From a virus, in the IMG/VR virus record IMGVR_UViG_3300003323_000541, positions 35,902 through 99,901 of that record: a DNA stretch of 64,000 nt. One strand, given 5' to 3'. A program made the position numbers and the translations under genes. Positions 20,201-31,300 of the stretch are shown here, one piece after another. The notes beneath the pieces were generated by a model. That model had not been told where the DNA came from. It did no database searches and saw only the letters and a list, made by a program, of their open reading frames with translations. Numbering within the stretch: position 1 is the first letter of the stretch; each line of letters starts with the position of its first letter.

Positions 20201-23200
20201 TTTTATGATACCCCTGAGGTGGAGTCTTCAAATATTGATGTTAACAATCAGCAAGTAGTAGATCTCTGTAAGAGGGTATTTGATCTTGTCTACCAATTAC
20301 CACCTGAAGAAAGTCAAGTGGTCCGTAAGGGTGAGACAGTAAAAGTGAAAGATGATTCACCAGAAGCTCCTTTAACAGATAAAAACGGAGTAACAAGACC
20401 TCGTAAAATATTAAACGTAGAAACCGAAGATGGACAGAAGATAGCTGTATTTGAAGGAGGAAGAAGAATACCTTTCTCTGAACTGGAATGGTCCGGAAAA
20501 AGAACTGCAGGTCCTGCTCAACATGCACTTAATCTTTTAGCTCTGTCAAACCTCACTGCAGGAGACTTTGGTCTTGCTCGTATTACCAGAGTTAAGGTTG
20601 GTGATAAAACCCAATATATCAGAACAGGTAAATCTCTGTTAGGAGACTCTACGGTAGGTATTAGTTCATTTACATTAAGACCTTATTTACAACGATTGGA
20701 GGGAAGAAGACAACGTCTTGATCCTTCCTATAAGCCTATATCATCTACAAGCGTTAATTTAATTAAGTCTCAATATTCCGAAGAAGAGTTTCAGAATTTG
20801 AGTACATTAGTTGGATCATTACCATCTTTATATGATCTTAAAATGCTTCTGGACTTTGATTCACAGACAGGAGACTCTGTAGTTAATCAAGGATTTGGTT
20901 TAAGAGTGCCTATTCCCAAATCTAAGAGAGTAGCAGATCAAAATGTTCCTCTTGATAAATTCGACAACCTTGAGGATTATTTAACTACCAATTTTGAAGG
21001 AGTTATCCCAACACAGGTTGTTATTGAGATTGATAATGATTCTGCTGTAATAGAAGATTCGAATCCTAAAACTTCTGAAGATGAAGAAAGATTAGGCGGA
21101 AGAGATATTGAAGATGATCTGTTTGGTTCATGGGGATCAAGATTATTAACCGAAGAAAGAGCAGAAGGTAAAGACCTTGGTTATGAACTTCAAACCAGAG
21201 AGGTTCTTAACTACATTAAATCATTACTTCCAAATATCAACGAATCTCAACTTAAATTCCTTAGCTCAACAGAAATGTTGAAGATAACCAAAGGGATTAA
21301 GGCATATGGCTTGTGGAGAGATGGAGTAATCTACTTACAAACTAATAAGGACAATAAGGTCAATACACGTGTTATAAGACACGAAGTATTCCATGAAGTA
21401 TATAATAATTACCTTACTAATAAAGAGCGCTCTAAGCTTCTTAAAATAGCTCGTAGGGACTATTCTCTAAATGATCAGACAGATGTTCAGGTGGAGGAAT
21501 TCCTTGCGGACAAATATCAGGAATGGGAAACAAAGAAAAGTAAGCCCACTTCATTTATAACCTCTATATTCAAGAAGATTAAAGATCTGTTCGATTTCAT
21601 CTTTAATAATAACTCTGTCATTGATCAATACTTTGATAAGATTGATTCTGGTTATTTTAACAAATATTCATTAGATCCGTTAAGAGGAGAAAGATACTCT
21701 TCACCGGTAGTGAAGAAATTTGATACTGTAGAAGGATTCAGAGAGGCTAAGAGATTGTTGTTGAAGAAACTTGACGACTATAAGAACCCTACAAAGCAGT
21801 CTGATTCTCATAATCAGTTTCCTGTAGTTGAATCGAAGTCCCAGCTGTTAAATGTCCCAATGACTACATCTGAGGCTATATACTACACTATGAGGGATAT
21901 TAAAGTTGGTCTATATACATTAACTGAAAGATATAAGGAAAGAGAAGGTCCATTAACAGAGAAAGAGAAACACAGACTTGATGCCCTCACACGTTTATCA
22001 GATCCTTCTGTATTTAAAGAAATGCTAAAGGATATTTATCCTACATATCAGAATGCTAATCTTTCTTTCATTGATAGACTTGACACTCATTTTGATCCTA
22101 ATAAATACATTAGTCAAGGTATAACAGAAGGTGAAACTACAGAAGACTTTGAGGATGAATGGGAAAATCTGGATGAAGATGTAGCCAATCTTTATGAGCA
22201 GATAGTAGAGGGTGATCGCATTAACTGGGAGAACAGGTTAACTGAATCTGTTAAACATTTCTTATCATCTATTCTTCTAAATGGAGAGCCTATTAATTCT
22301 AAACAAGCGTATGCTGTATTAGGAAGAGTTTTAACCAATATAACAGGTAATAGTGCATCTGAGAAGATCAAGCAAATCAAACAGGCTTTTCTTACTTTCA
22401 AATCACAAAGTAAGACTACTATAGCAATAGAGAATGAGCTTGTCAGACTGATATCATTCTTAGATGAAGAACAACCTGTTCCACAATTGAAGAAGATAGT
22501 TTCTAACTTTGGTACATTCAAATTCTCTGCAGAAAATTCTACCAATCTCGATTTGTTCGAATATCCAACCCAACGGTTAGTTAATGGTAAACTAGAACGA
22601 TATATCGTTAGAGTTAATAAATCAGGAACCGACTCTGCTGGTAATAAGATCAATATTGGAACATCTGCATTCTTTCGTAAAATAAAGAATTTGGTAGATC
22701 AGCACAATAAAGAGAATAATCTCAAAGATGAATTTGATTTAACAGATCTTAAGGTTCTTTATCTAAGGGCTTATTATGCTAACACTTTAAATGAGATGAT
22801 GGCATCTTTGAACTCTCTTAGAACAAAGAACGTATGGTATGGTCTTAAGACCTATGATTACGGTAAACCTAAATGGAGGTATAGTCCTTTTGAAAAAGAG
22901 ATTGATAAAGCTCTTCAATTAAGTGTTATCAAGGATAAATTATCTCAGAAATATCCTGTTCTCCAGAACTATTACAGGTCATATTATAACGTTAAATCTG
23001 CTCAAGATAAGAAGAACCATTTAAATAACCTTTTCAAAAGTCTTGGTCTTGGTAAAGGAGATATAGCGATGACCTACTCACAGGCTGTGACCATTCATGA
23101 AGATATACTTAGAATGGTAGATGAATTTGAGAACAGCAGGAAAGAGGCTAAATTAAATCCTAAGACAATTGAAAATGAGGACGGTGTAACAGTTGAGGTA

Positions 23201-26200
23201 CAACCTATCTTTTCAGATATATTGGAAAACTCCAACACCAGATTAGTTAATATTGCTAATGTCCTTTCTGCGAAGAACGACAGGTTCGAGAATGCTACAA
23301 CATATATAGGAGGGGATGGGAAACCCCGATGGTATTTAACGGCTTCTTCACAAGCTATAGATACGATGGTAAATATCATCAATCAACGAATATTACCACC
23401 TTATTTACGTAAGAACAGCTTCTATAAGTTCAATCCGATTAATCCGTCTTCTGGTCTTAATATCAATAAGGTATATTCTTATTTTGATCACGACTCTTTG
23501 AAGAATGACTTTAGTGGTTTCACTCAGTTATACAAAAGAGAGAAAGAGAAAGGGTGGTTGGACCGTAATTTCAATTTCCAGTTCCTGGCTGCTTTGTCTA
23601 ATATCAGTCAATTTGATGATAAGGTATACGCTCAACAGGTATTCACCATATCGAACAAACCAAATATATTAGGTGCGTTCATGAAGGTACTTGATGATAA
23701 TGCATTACGTAAATCTATTGGAATAGCTTTATTACAAGAGTCCGTAAGATCAGAAAAAGATATTAAGAATTATGATAAGAACCTTAACAAAAGTTATATC
23801 ATAGGTCAAGATAATAAGATAACAATTGAAGATGTTCGCAAAGCTCTGAACAATAATGAACTTACTGCAGAACAGTTACAGCAAATGTTGTCCACCGATA
23901 AAGGCTTCAATACACTATGGAGCTCATTAAAACTAGATAGAAGAGTTAACACAGTTCTATCTAAGCTTGAGAACGATTCTGTTGATATCGCAAAAATGAT
24001 GGTAGAACAGAAGATGATTTTCGATAGTCGTCTACCAAGTGTATATAATTCTTTATTACAGGACAGAGTATTCAACTTCCCAGGAACATTCAGGAAATAC
24101 AAGATTGAAACTGATACCTTCAATGACAGGAACAAAACAGAAGGGTATGATATTAAATATACCGAGATACTTCCTCTTGTAGATCTTTGGGTAAAAAATA
24201 ACTATATCAATAGCTTATTCCTCAATCAGCTTCTAACAGGAGATGAAGCTTACTTTAAAAATGCCGTAGATGAGATAAAACGTATGAGCGGTGCTCATGC
24301 TATTGGTCAGAAGGGTAATGTCATGGGTAAGTGGGGAATGAGAGAGAAGTTTAATGTTATTGTCGGAAAAGACATAAAGGACATCTTCAAAAGCGAATAT
24401 AAGGACGATCCAAGATTTCGACGACTATTAGAGAAATCTTTTGAATCTACAGATGGACAAGGATTCATGACTCCTGAAAGATATAACGATATTGTTAAAG
24501 GATTCGGACAATCTTTTAAATTAGGTAAAGTTCTTAAGCCTGTTCATTATGAGATAGATAAGGATGGTATTCCAAGATTCCTAAAGTATTCTTCTATTGT
24601 TCTTACAGATGAACTTGTTAAAGCTTTTCCTGATCTAAGAACCCTTAGAGATAAAATGCAAACTAATGGAATGCATGAAAACGATCTTCGGGTATTTACC
24701 GAGTTTATGAACAGAAAGCTTGGACAAGGTAATCCACTTAAATCCTATGAGCTTGATATACTAAATAGAATAATTGAGGACAATATTAATAGTGGAAATC
24801 ACGTTGATGAATTTGTATTTGAGACTGCTCTTAAAGTTGGTGTACCAAATAAAACTGTACCTGTAGAAGAGGAAAGACACACTGATTTCTCTTCAGCAAC
24901 TAAGTTCACCTTAAGTAACTATAATTATCGTATACAGCTTAATCCTAAGCACCATACAGATTCTCACGTAAAAACTCCCTCTCAGATCATCTATCAGCTT
25001 AATACTAATACCTTGAACCTGGATGCTGCTAATAGAGTTTATGGACTCTTGTCAAGACTAACGGACATGGGTTTAGAGAAGATGTCTGAGGTTCTTGGAA
25101 AGAAAGCAGGTATTGATAAGAACCAATTAAAGAAGGTGAAGGATACTATTGCTAGCAAGGTTAAATATTCTTCCACCGATAAAAGGTTTGCTGAACTTAT
25201 AAACAACAAGGATATTAGTATTAATTTTCCTTATATTGTCCGTAAAGCTATAGCAAGCCTCAATTCAATGGTATCCAATGCTACAGTGGGTACAGAGTTT
25301 TCTGGGACAAAGCTTGTATTAGAATCGGCATATGGAACAAGAACTCAGGATATAATGACTAAGAACGGTATTAGAAAATACCCAGAACTAGTAGTTGATC
25401 CTAAGAGTGGTGAATATTACATGGAATGTTATTTACCGGATATTGGTAATTTGAGAAAGAAGCTGAATATTTCAGATGAAGTATTCTTTGAAAGTAAAGA
25501 CCTCTCTACTTTATTTGGATTCCGTATCCCTTCTACAGAGCTTCACTCTGCAGTTCCGATTAAAGTTATTGGATTTTATCCTGTTGAAAAAGGATCAGAA
25601 GAGAATATTATCATTGCACCAAAAGAACTGGTTTTGCTTCATGGTTCAGACTTTGATGTGGATTCATTGTTTGCTATCAGAAAAGATCCTCTTACAAGAG
25701 ACCTTAATGACTATGATGGTAATGTAATATATAATACTGGTGATGTACTTCAGGGCTTTGAAACAATCAACAAGATTGAAGCCATGATCAAAGACTATTA
25801 TTCAGATCTATCAGCAGGGGATAAGAACTATAATGGTAAAGAAAAGGATAAGCTTACTTCTACTTTAAAGTCTCTGGATAAAGCTCTTGAAACAGCTATT
25901 AAGAACACCGTCATTAGTGAACTATTGGATATAATCCAATCTAGTAAGAACCTGGAATCAATGATGGCTCCTATCACTATGGACAGATTCAATGGTGATG
26001 CTATAGCGGGAGAAGAAAGGGTTATCCCTATGATCGAAAGGGTAACAGGTAAGAAGTTCACAGAACAATATGACTTAAAGAGATTACCTGATCAATTGAA
26101 GATGCACCAGGACAACTTCCTTGGTGTATCATTAACTGGACAGTTTGCTAATTATTTCAAAGCTTTAGCATATATTTTCCATTCAGTTGGTGAAAACGCT

Positions 26201-28345
26201 GATGTTCCGTTAAAGGATAAATATCATATCACCGTTGATGGATTTAAATATACATCTTTACATCGGACAGAAAGAACCAAAGATGGCGAATTAGAAGTTG
26301 TAATCAACGATCGTGGTGACAAACAGGTATATACTATATGGGAGACATTAGACTCCCTTATAAACGCTGCAATTGATAATGTGAAGGTTCAAATACTTCC
26401 CAAGATAAATGCTACTAATAATACAGCTAAAGGTCTTGTTTCCTTAATCGCAATGGGGGTACCTGTTCATACGGTAGTTAAGATTCTTTTACAACCCTCA
26501 ATAATGGAACTGTCCAAGGGAATTCAATTACCAATGTTAAAAGGTCAAATCAAGAACAAGCTCGCAATGTTAAAGCAAATTAATGTTGAAGAACTTCCTC
26601 TTGAGGATCATCTTAATAATACATCCATAACATCGGAAAATCTGGAAAGAGATATCAACAAAAAGATAGATGATATGAACTTTGAGGAACTTCTGTTCCA
26701 ATACTATCTGATTGATACATTCCAGACAGTTAGTGAGATGGGTGATTACATATCTAATACATCAGGATTTCTTAAGATATTAAAACACTTACCAAGCAAC
26801 TATGCGGATGTTCAGGATGTGATGGACAAGATTGATACTATTTATAAGGACACAGAAGCAGAGTCCAGAGAGTTCAAGGACAACTATCCATTCATAGGAG
26901 CAGATATCTTGTCTATTCCTCATATACAATCAGCATTTAAAACCATTAAAAAGCTTAAGACCAGACTAGAACAAATCTTCCTTGTAAACAATAAAGCTCT
27001 TATTGAATTCTCAAAGAAGATCAATCAAATAGTTAAGATTGGTTTAGCAGAACAAAACTATGACACCAACGAGAACCTTGCAAGAATTCGTGAAGAGTTC
27101 TTAAAATATATCCTCACTGGATATAAGGAAATAATCGACGGTAAGGAACTCTCAATGGATACAACTAATGAAAAACCATATAAAGGCTTTAAAGGTGTAG
27201 ATGCATGGGTTCAAAGATTCATTGATGAAACTCTAAGACCTGCTGTTGAGAATAATACAAATAACCTGTTCCTGTCCAATATAACCATTGAGAAGAGTGT
27301 TCGTAAGGGTGAACTATCCAAACAGTATATATCCTTCTTAAAAGGTTCACAAATGAACAATGATGAGCTTTATGAAATGGAAATATACTTCGATAAGCTA
27401 TCGGATGACGGTAAGATTAGTGATCTGCAATTAGGATTAATTAAATATGCTGTATTGACCCAAGGATTATCATTTGGAGCAAGAAGCTATACTGCAGTTA
27501 TCCCACCAAGATACTGGACTGGTATAAACCAATATATTGATAATCAATTATTGGACATCTTCGCGGATGAACAAAAAGGAGATTCGAAGTTCGATAACCT
27601 TTTAACACATTTTGCAGCTCAATTACTTTCGAAGAATACAGAAAGTCTTATTGATGAACGAATCAAAAAGAACATTGTTAAAACCGGTAATACAAAGATG
27701 GTTCGAGGTAAAGAAGCTTTCTTGTATCGTGGAAAAGACTCATATGGTTATTTTGATCTTAAGGTGAAAGGTGGTGGCTTTAAATCGTTCATCTCTCAAT
27801 ATGGGTCCATATATTATAATATTGGAGAAGTCGAGCAAGCAGGAGAGATTACTACATACTTCCAGAAAGTTAAGAATGAATATTCATCTGGACACTATCA
27901 GTTCAACAATGAACTATTTAAGAACGGATATGATATACAAAAGGTGTTTGGTAAGGACATACTTGCTGTTCAGCTTGATGAGCCATCAAGGACTATTGAA
28001 CTGACTAGAAGTGAATATACAGATTCCTATAGCTTCAAAGAAGGAATGGAAATCTATACACATTTAGCTTCTGATCCATTAAGACTTGAAATGAAGAAAC
28101 ATTATATATCTTCGGTTAGAGAGGTTGGTGATAAATATAAAATAAGCTTAACAGAAGGTGAACAAGTTGATCATTCTTTGAAACAAAAAGTCGTTTTTGA
28201 CGTATATAGTGAACTTGAGCATTTTTATAAATCTGTTAGCAATCCTTCTCTTGCTATCGAAGAAGCTACAGAAAGAATGAGAGAGCTCATTAATAGCGGA
28301 TTCTCAGAAAAAGAAGCATTAGATACAATTAAATGTAACCTGTAA
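14291..28345 (+). CDS. Giant multidomain virion RNA polymerase polypeptide
   Basis: 4684 aa. The sequence shows Gly-rich hydrophobic segments near 117-150, 205-227 and 442-461, long charged coiled-coil regions to about 1100, an SF1-type helicase-like region (P-loop GTAGTGKSS at 1286-1294, Walker B LIILDEV at 1354-1360, SLGDPNQ near 1393, SSSRAKTFLM near 1573), a zincin metalloprotease motif HEVFH at 2364-2368, and DFDVD at 3787-3791. The last matches the DxDxD catalytic loop of two-barrel RNA polymerases known from crAss-like phage virion RNAPs, which are injected and transcribe early genes. The protease motif may process the polypeptide. The coding frame is unbroken; the intermediate domains are otherwise unassigned. 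An ATG start follows the peptidase gene by 10 bases. Confidence 0.85.
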   Translation: MFELDELGNPIIDPLTGKPKVSMSSMQGITPGASNQSSIVDKGKSLFLGNIGEELGVESYDQQFADRLYQPSLTFSEQRTGDEVKERAEYDQKKKNDLYFDTDLNEQKAFNQTGMDQLANGLAKAFGIAGTTFAESLGGLPIGLYNVAVSGGQGSAFYDNDFTQTLDSFNEWMKEQFPNYYSSAEQKLGLGESLLTTNFWGDKFGNGLGYMAGSVLAAMATRGLSLGSNLTKSTQILRALGKDYAKIQRALQVGNLVQKEAQIVNLGNKIDKLIATGVSAIGESSVEARSTRNDIIQDLTTKRDSGDPRYSWMTDNDIIREADTAGNLSFGLNMALVGSSNFVQFGKLFSNKYDVARRLIADNVVKEGSEYLVRPSTMKNVFNIAKSPFVEAFQEGAQYWTEQTLSDYFENGTRGTDYAKQFLQSSVKGLEETLGSREGQESMLLGGILGGLFGGIGAVKENSDKKKKEFATANYLNQFGDLESIKPLVQSLANHNGYQTTLENSLLTDDQFNYENAKFGQTFNYIQSRIDAGRFDLLEDELNAYSQLPKDEFESTFSTELKAGETPANRVASIKKLAYRLDEISDMMDTRFPDVPSYLRNGMKYALATTENIDNRISDISNQIANYTGYIPSGADVALYNSIQKDVKEKISSLVRDWRDEVDFDKRIDIENQIKKLARTNVEITKKKLPQLTKGAVGTSFDDAVELGTFLNFFNRLDQFIQENPHISDDLVKKVNDITKLQQRREQFIKDYKDLVTEQGQRKMKKKIEEAIARITDPTVKPRLSNLSSEDYLDYENNRLGYIKDNRLELYKNTLNNSSKFAEDISLASTKDQKEQIGNEMMKQGVYIDPDLKKQLTDVHKSEEDRLNELGDRLQQIAQQGTPGFDEEGEETSIYTPEQELEVDSITKEMEALEAQQQRNRDFINRMESYSVAQQEVELTDGELRIKIAKEFIDKSNGILQNFELDEDYQDINSVKDQIGELKALRAIFSKRTDESLTKEEKVSVIASIDSVLEKLDNIKDEIEKRIENRERTNTELWEQTSVGTFSQLGYDLDNNMVNNEPLYNIIRTPIDAVDLGLVDNILSRSKQDKNVVLADYIKQKLSEYTKGDKKAFIAQIDSIYNEIYDDVIESKRIQSRDFSNKDKIISQYKLNPKRGFNELLKIIRDQMDLEVDSPFSVFIKDQNLPKFRRAIQKQDRTDSVVSSEEIINIIDNHQRLSDLYDLKTDINSDYSIIQEILDEQSIASKLKEGDLVPSKQQLIAIRETVKWYFTSKENEAFKNWAYLKGTAGTGKSSVISTWVKKLINLNNAEIYGVGHNDISSENINRLLGTSAKTSIADLLGKLRDNSLSDKTKLIILDEVAALSTRELIEIDNALIAHNKWRLDNKKNQVKILSLGDPNQITKYPTPPIENSSESFGEQGTLYSTEDFINITNISPLTIVYRTDVAPITEFANKFLQKKLDVRSEPVYVTSNVSNIDTAVASTGVYGAKEFKKDLLRYLNNQTLTDGKKRVVIVNPEDIDSYKNFIANAGIDLSKIEVIDPVDAQGRTIDEVFLSLESKGSVRSTVFYNPQMYVSSSRAKTFLMIGELNTINVFDADVAAKKEDRSKENTQRLNNFKEDRDKEKELLSDQIGNQTAKKTFAQKTEETNPKKDDQVKDPTEIEKEEDFEVTQEEIELAISSHETNDDIQSIEQSDVMQEPLANVKVSEGKKAHILSEPTSSSIAKENTPGVKAGDNVLFIKVRDTNIDNTKDVIKVVQKAEEEDEYRIVAVLNNNELNGPFSFLRSMLSTDSKRTIVEPIRTESGNIVIRKSNIDPVYKSKVVSARTLSYDYSSESVPLSQEEKERTIDKFMDTFFRKERRPQGLRYKVEMYTNNDIKKLRNNNKIPDEFIVDPGVPYIHITSPKAKGSKSFVTKDQFIRLSPAKYNINKHSELFTPLQDFISLASDLENITKQSIGDPLFNKAIRDVANGFYDTPEVESSNIDVNNQQVVDLCKRVFDLVYQLPPEESQVVRKGETVKVKDDSPEAPLTDKNGVTRPRKILNVETEDGQKIAVFEGGRRIPFSELEWSGKRTAGPAQHALNLLALSNLTAGDFGLARITRVKVGDKTQYIRTGKSLLGDSTVGISSFTLRPYLQRLEGRRQRLDPSYKPISSTSVNLIKSQYSEEEFQNLSTLVGSLPSLYDLKMLLDFDSQTGDSVVNQGFGLRVPIPKSKRVADQNVPLDKFDNLEDYLTTNFEGVIPTQVVIEIDNDSAVIEDSNPKTSEDEERLGGRDIEDDLFGSWGSRLLTEERAEGKDLGYELQTREVLNYIKSLLPNINESQLKFLSSTEMLKITKGIKAYGLWRDGVIYLQTNKDNKVNTRVIRHEVFHEVYNNYLTNKERSKLLKIARRDYSLNDQTDVQVEEFLADKYQEWETKKSKPTSFITSIFKKIKDLFDFIFNNNSVIDQYFDKIDSGYFNKYSLDPLRGERYSSPVVKKFDTVEGFREAKRLLLKKLDDYKNPTKQSDSHNQFPVVESKSQLLNVPMTTSEAIYYTMRDIKVGLYTLTERYKEREGPLTEKEKHRLDALTRLSDPSVFKEMLKDIYPTYQNANLSFIDRLDTHFDPNKYISQGITEGETTEDFEDEWENLDEDVANLYEQIVEGDRINWENRLTESVKHFLSSILLNGEPINSKQAYAVLGRVLTNITGNSASEKIKQIKQAFLTFKSQSKTTIAIENELVRLISFLDEEQPVPQLKKIVSNFGTFKFSAENSTNLDLFEYPTQRLVNGKLERYIVRVNKSGTDSAGNKINIGTSAFFRKIKNLVDQHNKENNLKDEFDLTDLKVLYLRAYYANTLNEMMASLNSLRTKNVWYGLKTYDYGKPKWRYSPFEKEIDKALQLSVIKDKLSQKYPVLQNYYRSYYNVKSAQDKKNHLNNLFKSLGLGKGDIAMTYSQAVTIHEDILRMVDEFENSRKEAKLNPKTIENEDGVTVEVQPIFSDILENSNTRLVNIANVLSAKNDRFENATTYIGGDGKPRWYLTASSQAIDTMVNIINQRILPPYLRKNSFYKFNPINPSSGLNINKVYSYFDHDSLKNDFSGFTQLYKREKEKGWLDRNFNFQFLAALSNISQFDDKVYAQQVFTISNKPNILGAFMKVLDDNALRKSIGIALLQESVRSEKDIKNYDKNLNKSYIIGQDNKITIEDVRKALNNNELTAEQLQQMLSTDKGFNTLWSSLKLDRRVNTVLSKLENDSVDIAKMMVEQKMIFDSRLPSVYNSLLQDRVFNFPGTFRKYKIETDTFNDRNKTEGYDIKYTEILPLVDLWVKNNYINSLFLNQLLTGDEAYFKNAVDEIKRMSGAHAIGQKGNVMGKWGMREKFNVIVGKDIKDIFKSEYKDDPRFRRLLEKSFESTDGQGFMTPERYNDIVKGFGQSFKLGKVLKPVHYEIDKDGIPRFLKYSSIVLTDELVKAFPDLRTLRDKMQTNGMHENDLRVFTEFMNRKLGQGNPLKSYELDILNRIIEDNINSGNHVDEFVFETALKVGVPNKTVPVEEERHTDFSSATKFTLSNYNYRIQLNPKHHTDSHVKTPSQIIYQLNTNTLNLDAANRVYGLLSRLTDMGLEKMSEVLGKKAGIDKNQLKKVKDTIASKVKYSSTDKRFAELINNKDISINFPYIVRKAIASLNSMVSNATVGTEFSGTKLVLESAYGTRTQDIMTKNGIRKYPELVVDPKSGEYYMECYLPDIGNLRKKLNISDEVFFESKDLSTLFGFRIPSTELHSAVPIKVIGFYPVEKGSEENIIIAPKELVLLHGSDFDVDSLFAIRKDPLTRDLNDYDGNVIYNTGDVLQGFETINKIEAMIKDYYSDLSAGDKNYNGKEKDKLTSTLKSLDKALETAIKNTVISELLDIIQSSKNLESMMAPITMDRFNGDAIAGEERVIPMIERVTGKKFTEQYDLKRLPDQLKMHQDNFLGVSLTGQFANYFKALAYIFHSVGENADVPLKDKYHITVDGFKYTSLHRTERTKDGELEVVINDRGDKQVYTIWETLDSLINAAIDNVKVQILPKINATNNTAKGLVSLIAMGVPVHTVVKILLQPSIMELSKGIQLPMLKGQIKNKLAMLKQINVEELPLEDHLNNTSITSENLERDINKKIDDMNFEELLFQYYLIDTFQTVSEMGDYISNTSGFLKILKHLPSNYADVQDVMDKIDTIYKDTEAESREFKDNYPFIGADILSIPHIQSAFKTIKKLKTRLEQIFLVNNKALIEFSKKINQIVKIGLAEQNYDTNENLARIREEFLKYILTGYKEIIDGKELSMDTTNEKPYKGFKGVDAWVQRFIDETLRPAVENNTNNLFLSNITIEKSVRKGELSKQYISFLKGSQMNNDELYEMEIYFDKLSDDGKISDLQLGLIKYAVLTQGLSFGARSYTAVIPPRYWTGINQYIDNQLLDIFADEQKGDSKFDNLLTHFAAQLLSKNTESLIDERIKKNIVKTGNTKMVRGKEAFLYRGKDSYGYFDLKVKGGGFKSFISQYGSIYYNIGEVEQAGEITTYFQKVKNEYSSGHYQFNNELFKNGYDIQKVFGKDILAVQLDEPSRTIELTRSEYTDSYSFKEGMEIYTHLASDPLRLEMKKHYISSVREVGDKYKISLTEGEQVDHSLKQKVVFDVYSELEHFYKSVSNPSLAIEEATERMRELINSGFSEKEALDTIKCNL

Positions 28346-28346
28346 T

Positions 28347-31300
28347 ATGACTTGTCCAAACAAGAATACATCCGAATATAAAGCTCTTTCTAAAAAGTAT
28401 GGAGATATACTTGCTACTGCTCTGTATTTCAAGAATAATGAAGATATACCTACATTAGATCAAGCTGAGATTCTACTTTCAACTACAGAGTTTTACAAGC
28501 AAGAACGAAAACTTCAATATGATTCTAAGAGAATAAACAGTGAAGAGGCTCGAAGACTTGCAGATAAAATGTCTTCCCGTCTGGGAGTACAATATCAAAT
28601 GCTGTCCTATGAGAAAGCAGCAGCTAAGTATCCATGGGTCACTAAAGGGACCAGAGGATTTTGGTTAGGAGAGAGTAATAAGGTGTATTTAATCGATGAT
28701 AATATAAATTCTGAGACAGTTCTCCATGAATTCCTCCATCCTTTTATAGAAAATATATTCCAAAAGAATCGAAGATTGTTCGTTAATCTAAAGAATCAAG
28801 CGTTAAAGATAAAGGAAGAAGGAGCATGGATAAACTATCTTGTTGAACATAACTATCGTAATCCTGAGAATAGAACCCATATATCCAATAATGAATGGAA
28901 GGAAATTATAACTACAATAGCAGGAAGAAAGGCTGATAGGTTATATACTACAGAAGAGCAAAAGAAGGCTTCTACGACATTATTTAATCGTGTGTGGGAC
29001 TATATTAAGGATTTACTTAAAAGTCTCTCTAGAAGCCTGGGAACGCGTTATAATGATATCTCAAATGATAGATACGCTAATCTAACCTTTGATGATATAG
29101 CAGAGCTAATAAATACGGATGATAAATTCGATTTATCCGGAGTAACAATGAAAGGTGCTCCGGCTTTTCAGTTTCAGGAAAAGCTTACATTAGGCGACAT
29201 AAAGAGTCAGTTCGATAAATTAGGACTAGAATTAGCAGAAGACGAGAAGGTCTATAAGGACAAACTTGGGAACACATACGAACGATTGACCGAATTTACA
29301 CAGAAAACTTTCTCTCCTAAATTTGAATATTTCGTAGATACTCCTGAGAAATACATGACTCGTAAATACTTCAAACAACAGAATGTTAATCCTGAGTCTG
29401 GTAAAGTTAAATGGACTGATGGTAAGGAATATACTTTTGAGGAACTTTCAAGAGAATACAAAATAATTGTTAATACGATAACTACACAAGGTACTGTAAC
29501 ACACAAGATAATTGAATGGCAAATTACAGGAGATGATCGTATTAAAAATGAAATTGACGAATTAATCACCGAGAAACCTGGTGAACAGAACCTCATTGAT
29601 CCCTCTCTGTTAAATGTTATAGTAGATAGCATTGAAGATATATTTGCTCTACTTCAACTTAACTTTAAACAAAACAGCAGGGAAATCGGAGGAGATGAAT
29701 ATCGGGATAAAGTTATACCTGAGATATCAGTATCCAGCAGTGCTCTTGGGATTGCTACTACAATTGACCTTTTAACAGAACACTATGATGGAGAGTTTTC
29801 AATCATTGATTGGAAAAGCGGATCTAATTTCTTAAAGGATGTTAACGATCCATACTTACTAAAGTTTGCTGAAGATCTCTATAATAGTGCTAATGATTCC
29901 AGATTATCCAGAGCAAAGCTGGAGGTAATGCTAAGAGCATTTATCCTAAAGGAAAATTTCCCGAATATTAGGTTCAAGAAATTATCCATTGCTCACCTGA
30001 ACAAAAAGGATATTGTCAATGAATATGAAATAGATGTACCAACCTATCTCCATATTATCGAAAATTTTGTTAAAGATAATAATAAGGATTTATATTCGAC
30101 ACTAAAAGAAAAGGGTTTATTTAATCCGACTAACTATAATGGATCGTCCATTAAGACCTTTGAAGAAAAAGATCTTGATAAGTTGTATCCAGAAACTAAG
30201 GATAGAATTAAATGGAGACAAGAACAATTAACCAGACTTCAATTATCATATCCAGAGTCCACACAAACTGTGGAACAGAAACAAGAAATAAGCAGATTAA
30301 CCGAACAAATACTTGAATTACAAGAAGGAGGTAATCGAATATATTATGAAGATGAGGCTTCTGTAGGTTTATTTAAAAGATGGCTAGGAACCCTCTATGA
30401 TATATCTAACCCATTAGTCCAGAAGTTCATACGTTATTGGCAAAGGAATAAGACCAAAGCTGAGAGGGAGATAAATGATTTCAAGCACGAGCATGAAGTC
30501 AAAATGAAAAAGGTATTAGATGAATACTACTCTAAGTTTCCTCAAAAGAAGCTTCTTAATAAAGGATTCATCGGAGGAATAGATTATATATCTAAGAACA
30601 GAGACGGTAGTGGTCTGTTTGATTTCTTTTGGATTTACAGAGATTACTTTGAGGGAGCAGGATGGTACAGAGTAACTGAATCAGATGATAAATGGTTAAC
30701 TCTAACAGAGGCTCAACGGGACTATCTTAGGTTCTATGAAAAGACCTTAACCAATAATTGGGTGAGGACCATGATAGATCAGAGTGCTTATGTAAATGGT
30801 AAGGAAGTATCTAAAGCTAAGTTAGAACAATTACCAGACTTATTGTCAAGAGATTTCGTTCCAAGGCTTACCCCTACAATGGAGGAAGTATTTGAAACGA
30901 AGGGAGTTAATAAAAAAGAAATAAAGAGAATGTGGTCCAAATCAATGGACAATTTCTTCGAGAGGTCTTATCCAACCAGTGAGCAGAATATTGGTGTACC
31001 GGTTAAATATATGGGATCAGCAGGAATAATATCCTCTGAGAACCATTCATTTAACGCTTATAATGCTTTACAGGTATTTACAACTAACATGATCAATAAA
31101 AGGAACATGGACGATGTATATGCTATGGGTAAGGGTATTAAGGCTATATTAGGACAAAAAGCAGACGATGCCGGAGATTCTGATAAGTTTAAGACATTGG
31201 AGAATTGGGTGGACCACTTTATCGATATAAACGTCATAGACCGCGAAAAGAGGTCTTCTATAAGACGTAAACCAATTAAGATAGGTAATAGATATCTAAG

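Noticed and set aside
22192-22653. 153-aa minus-strand frame within the RNAP gene
   Set aside because: A shadow of the RNAP coding sequence; composition is not that of a real protein and no neighbours support it.
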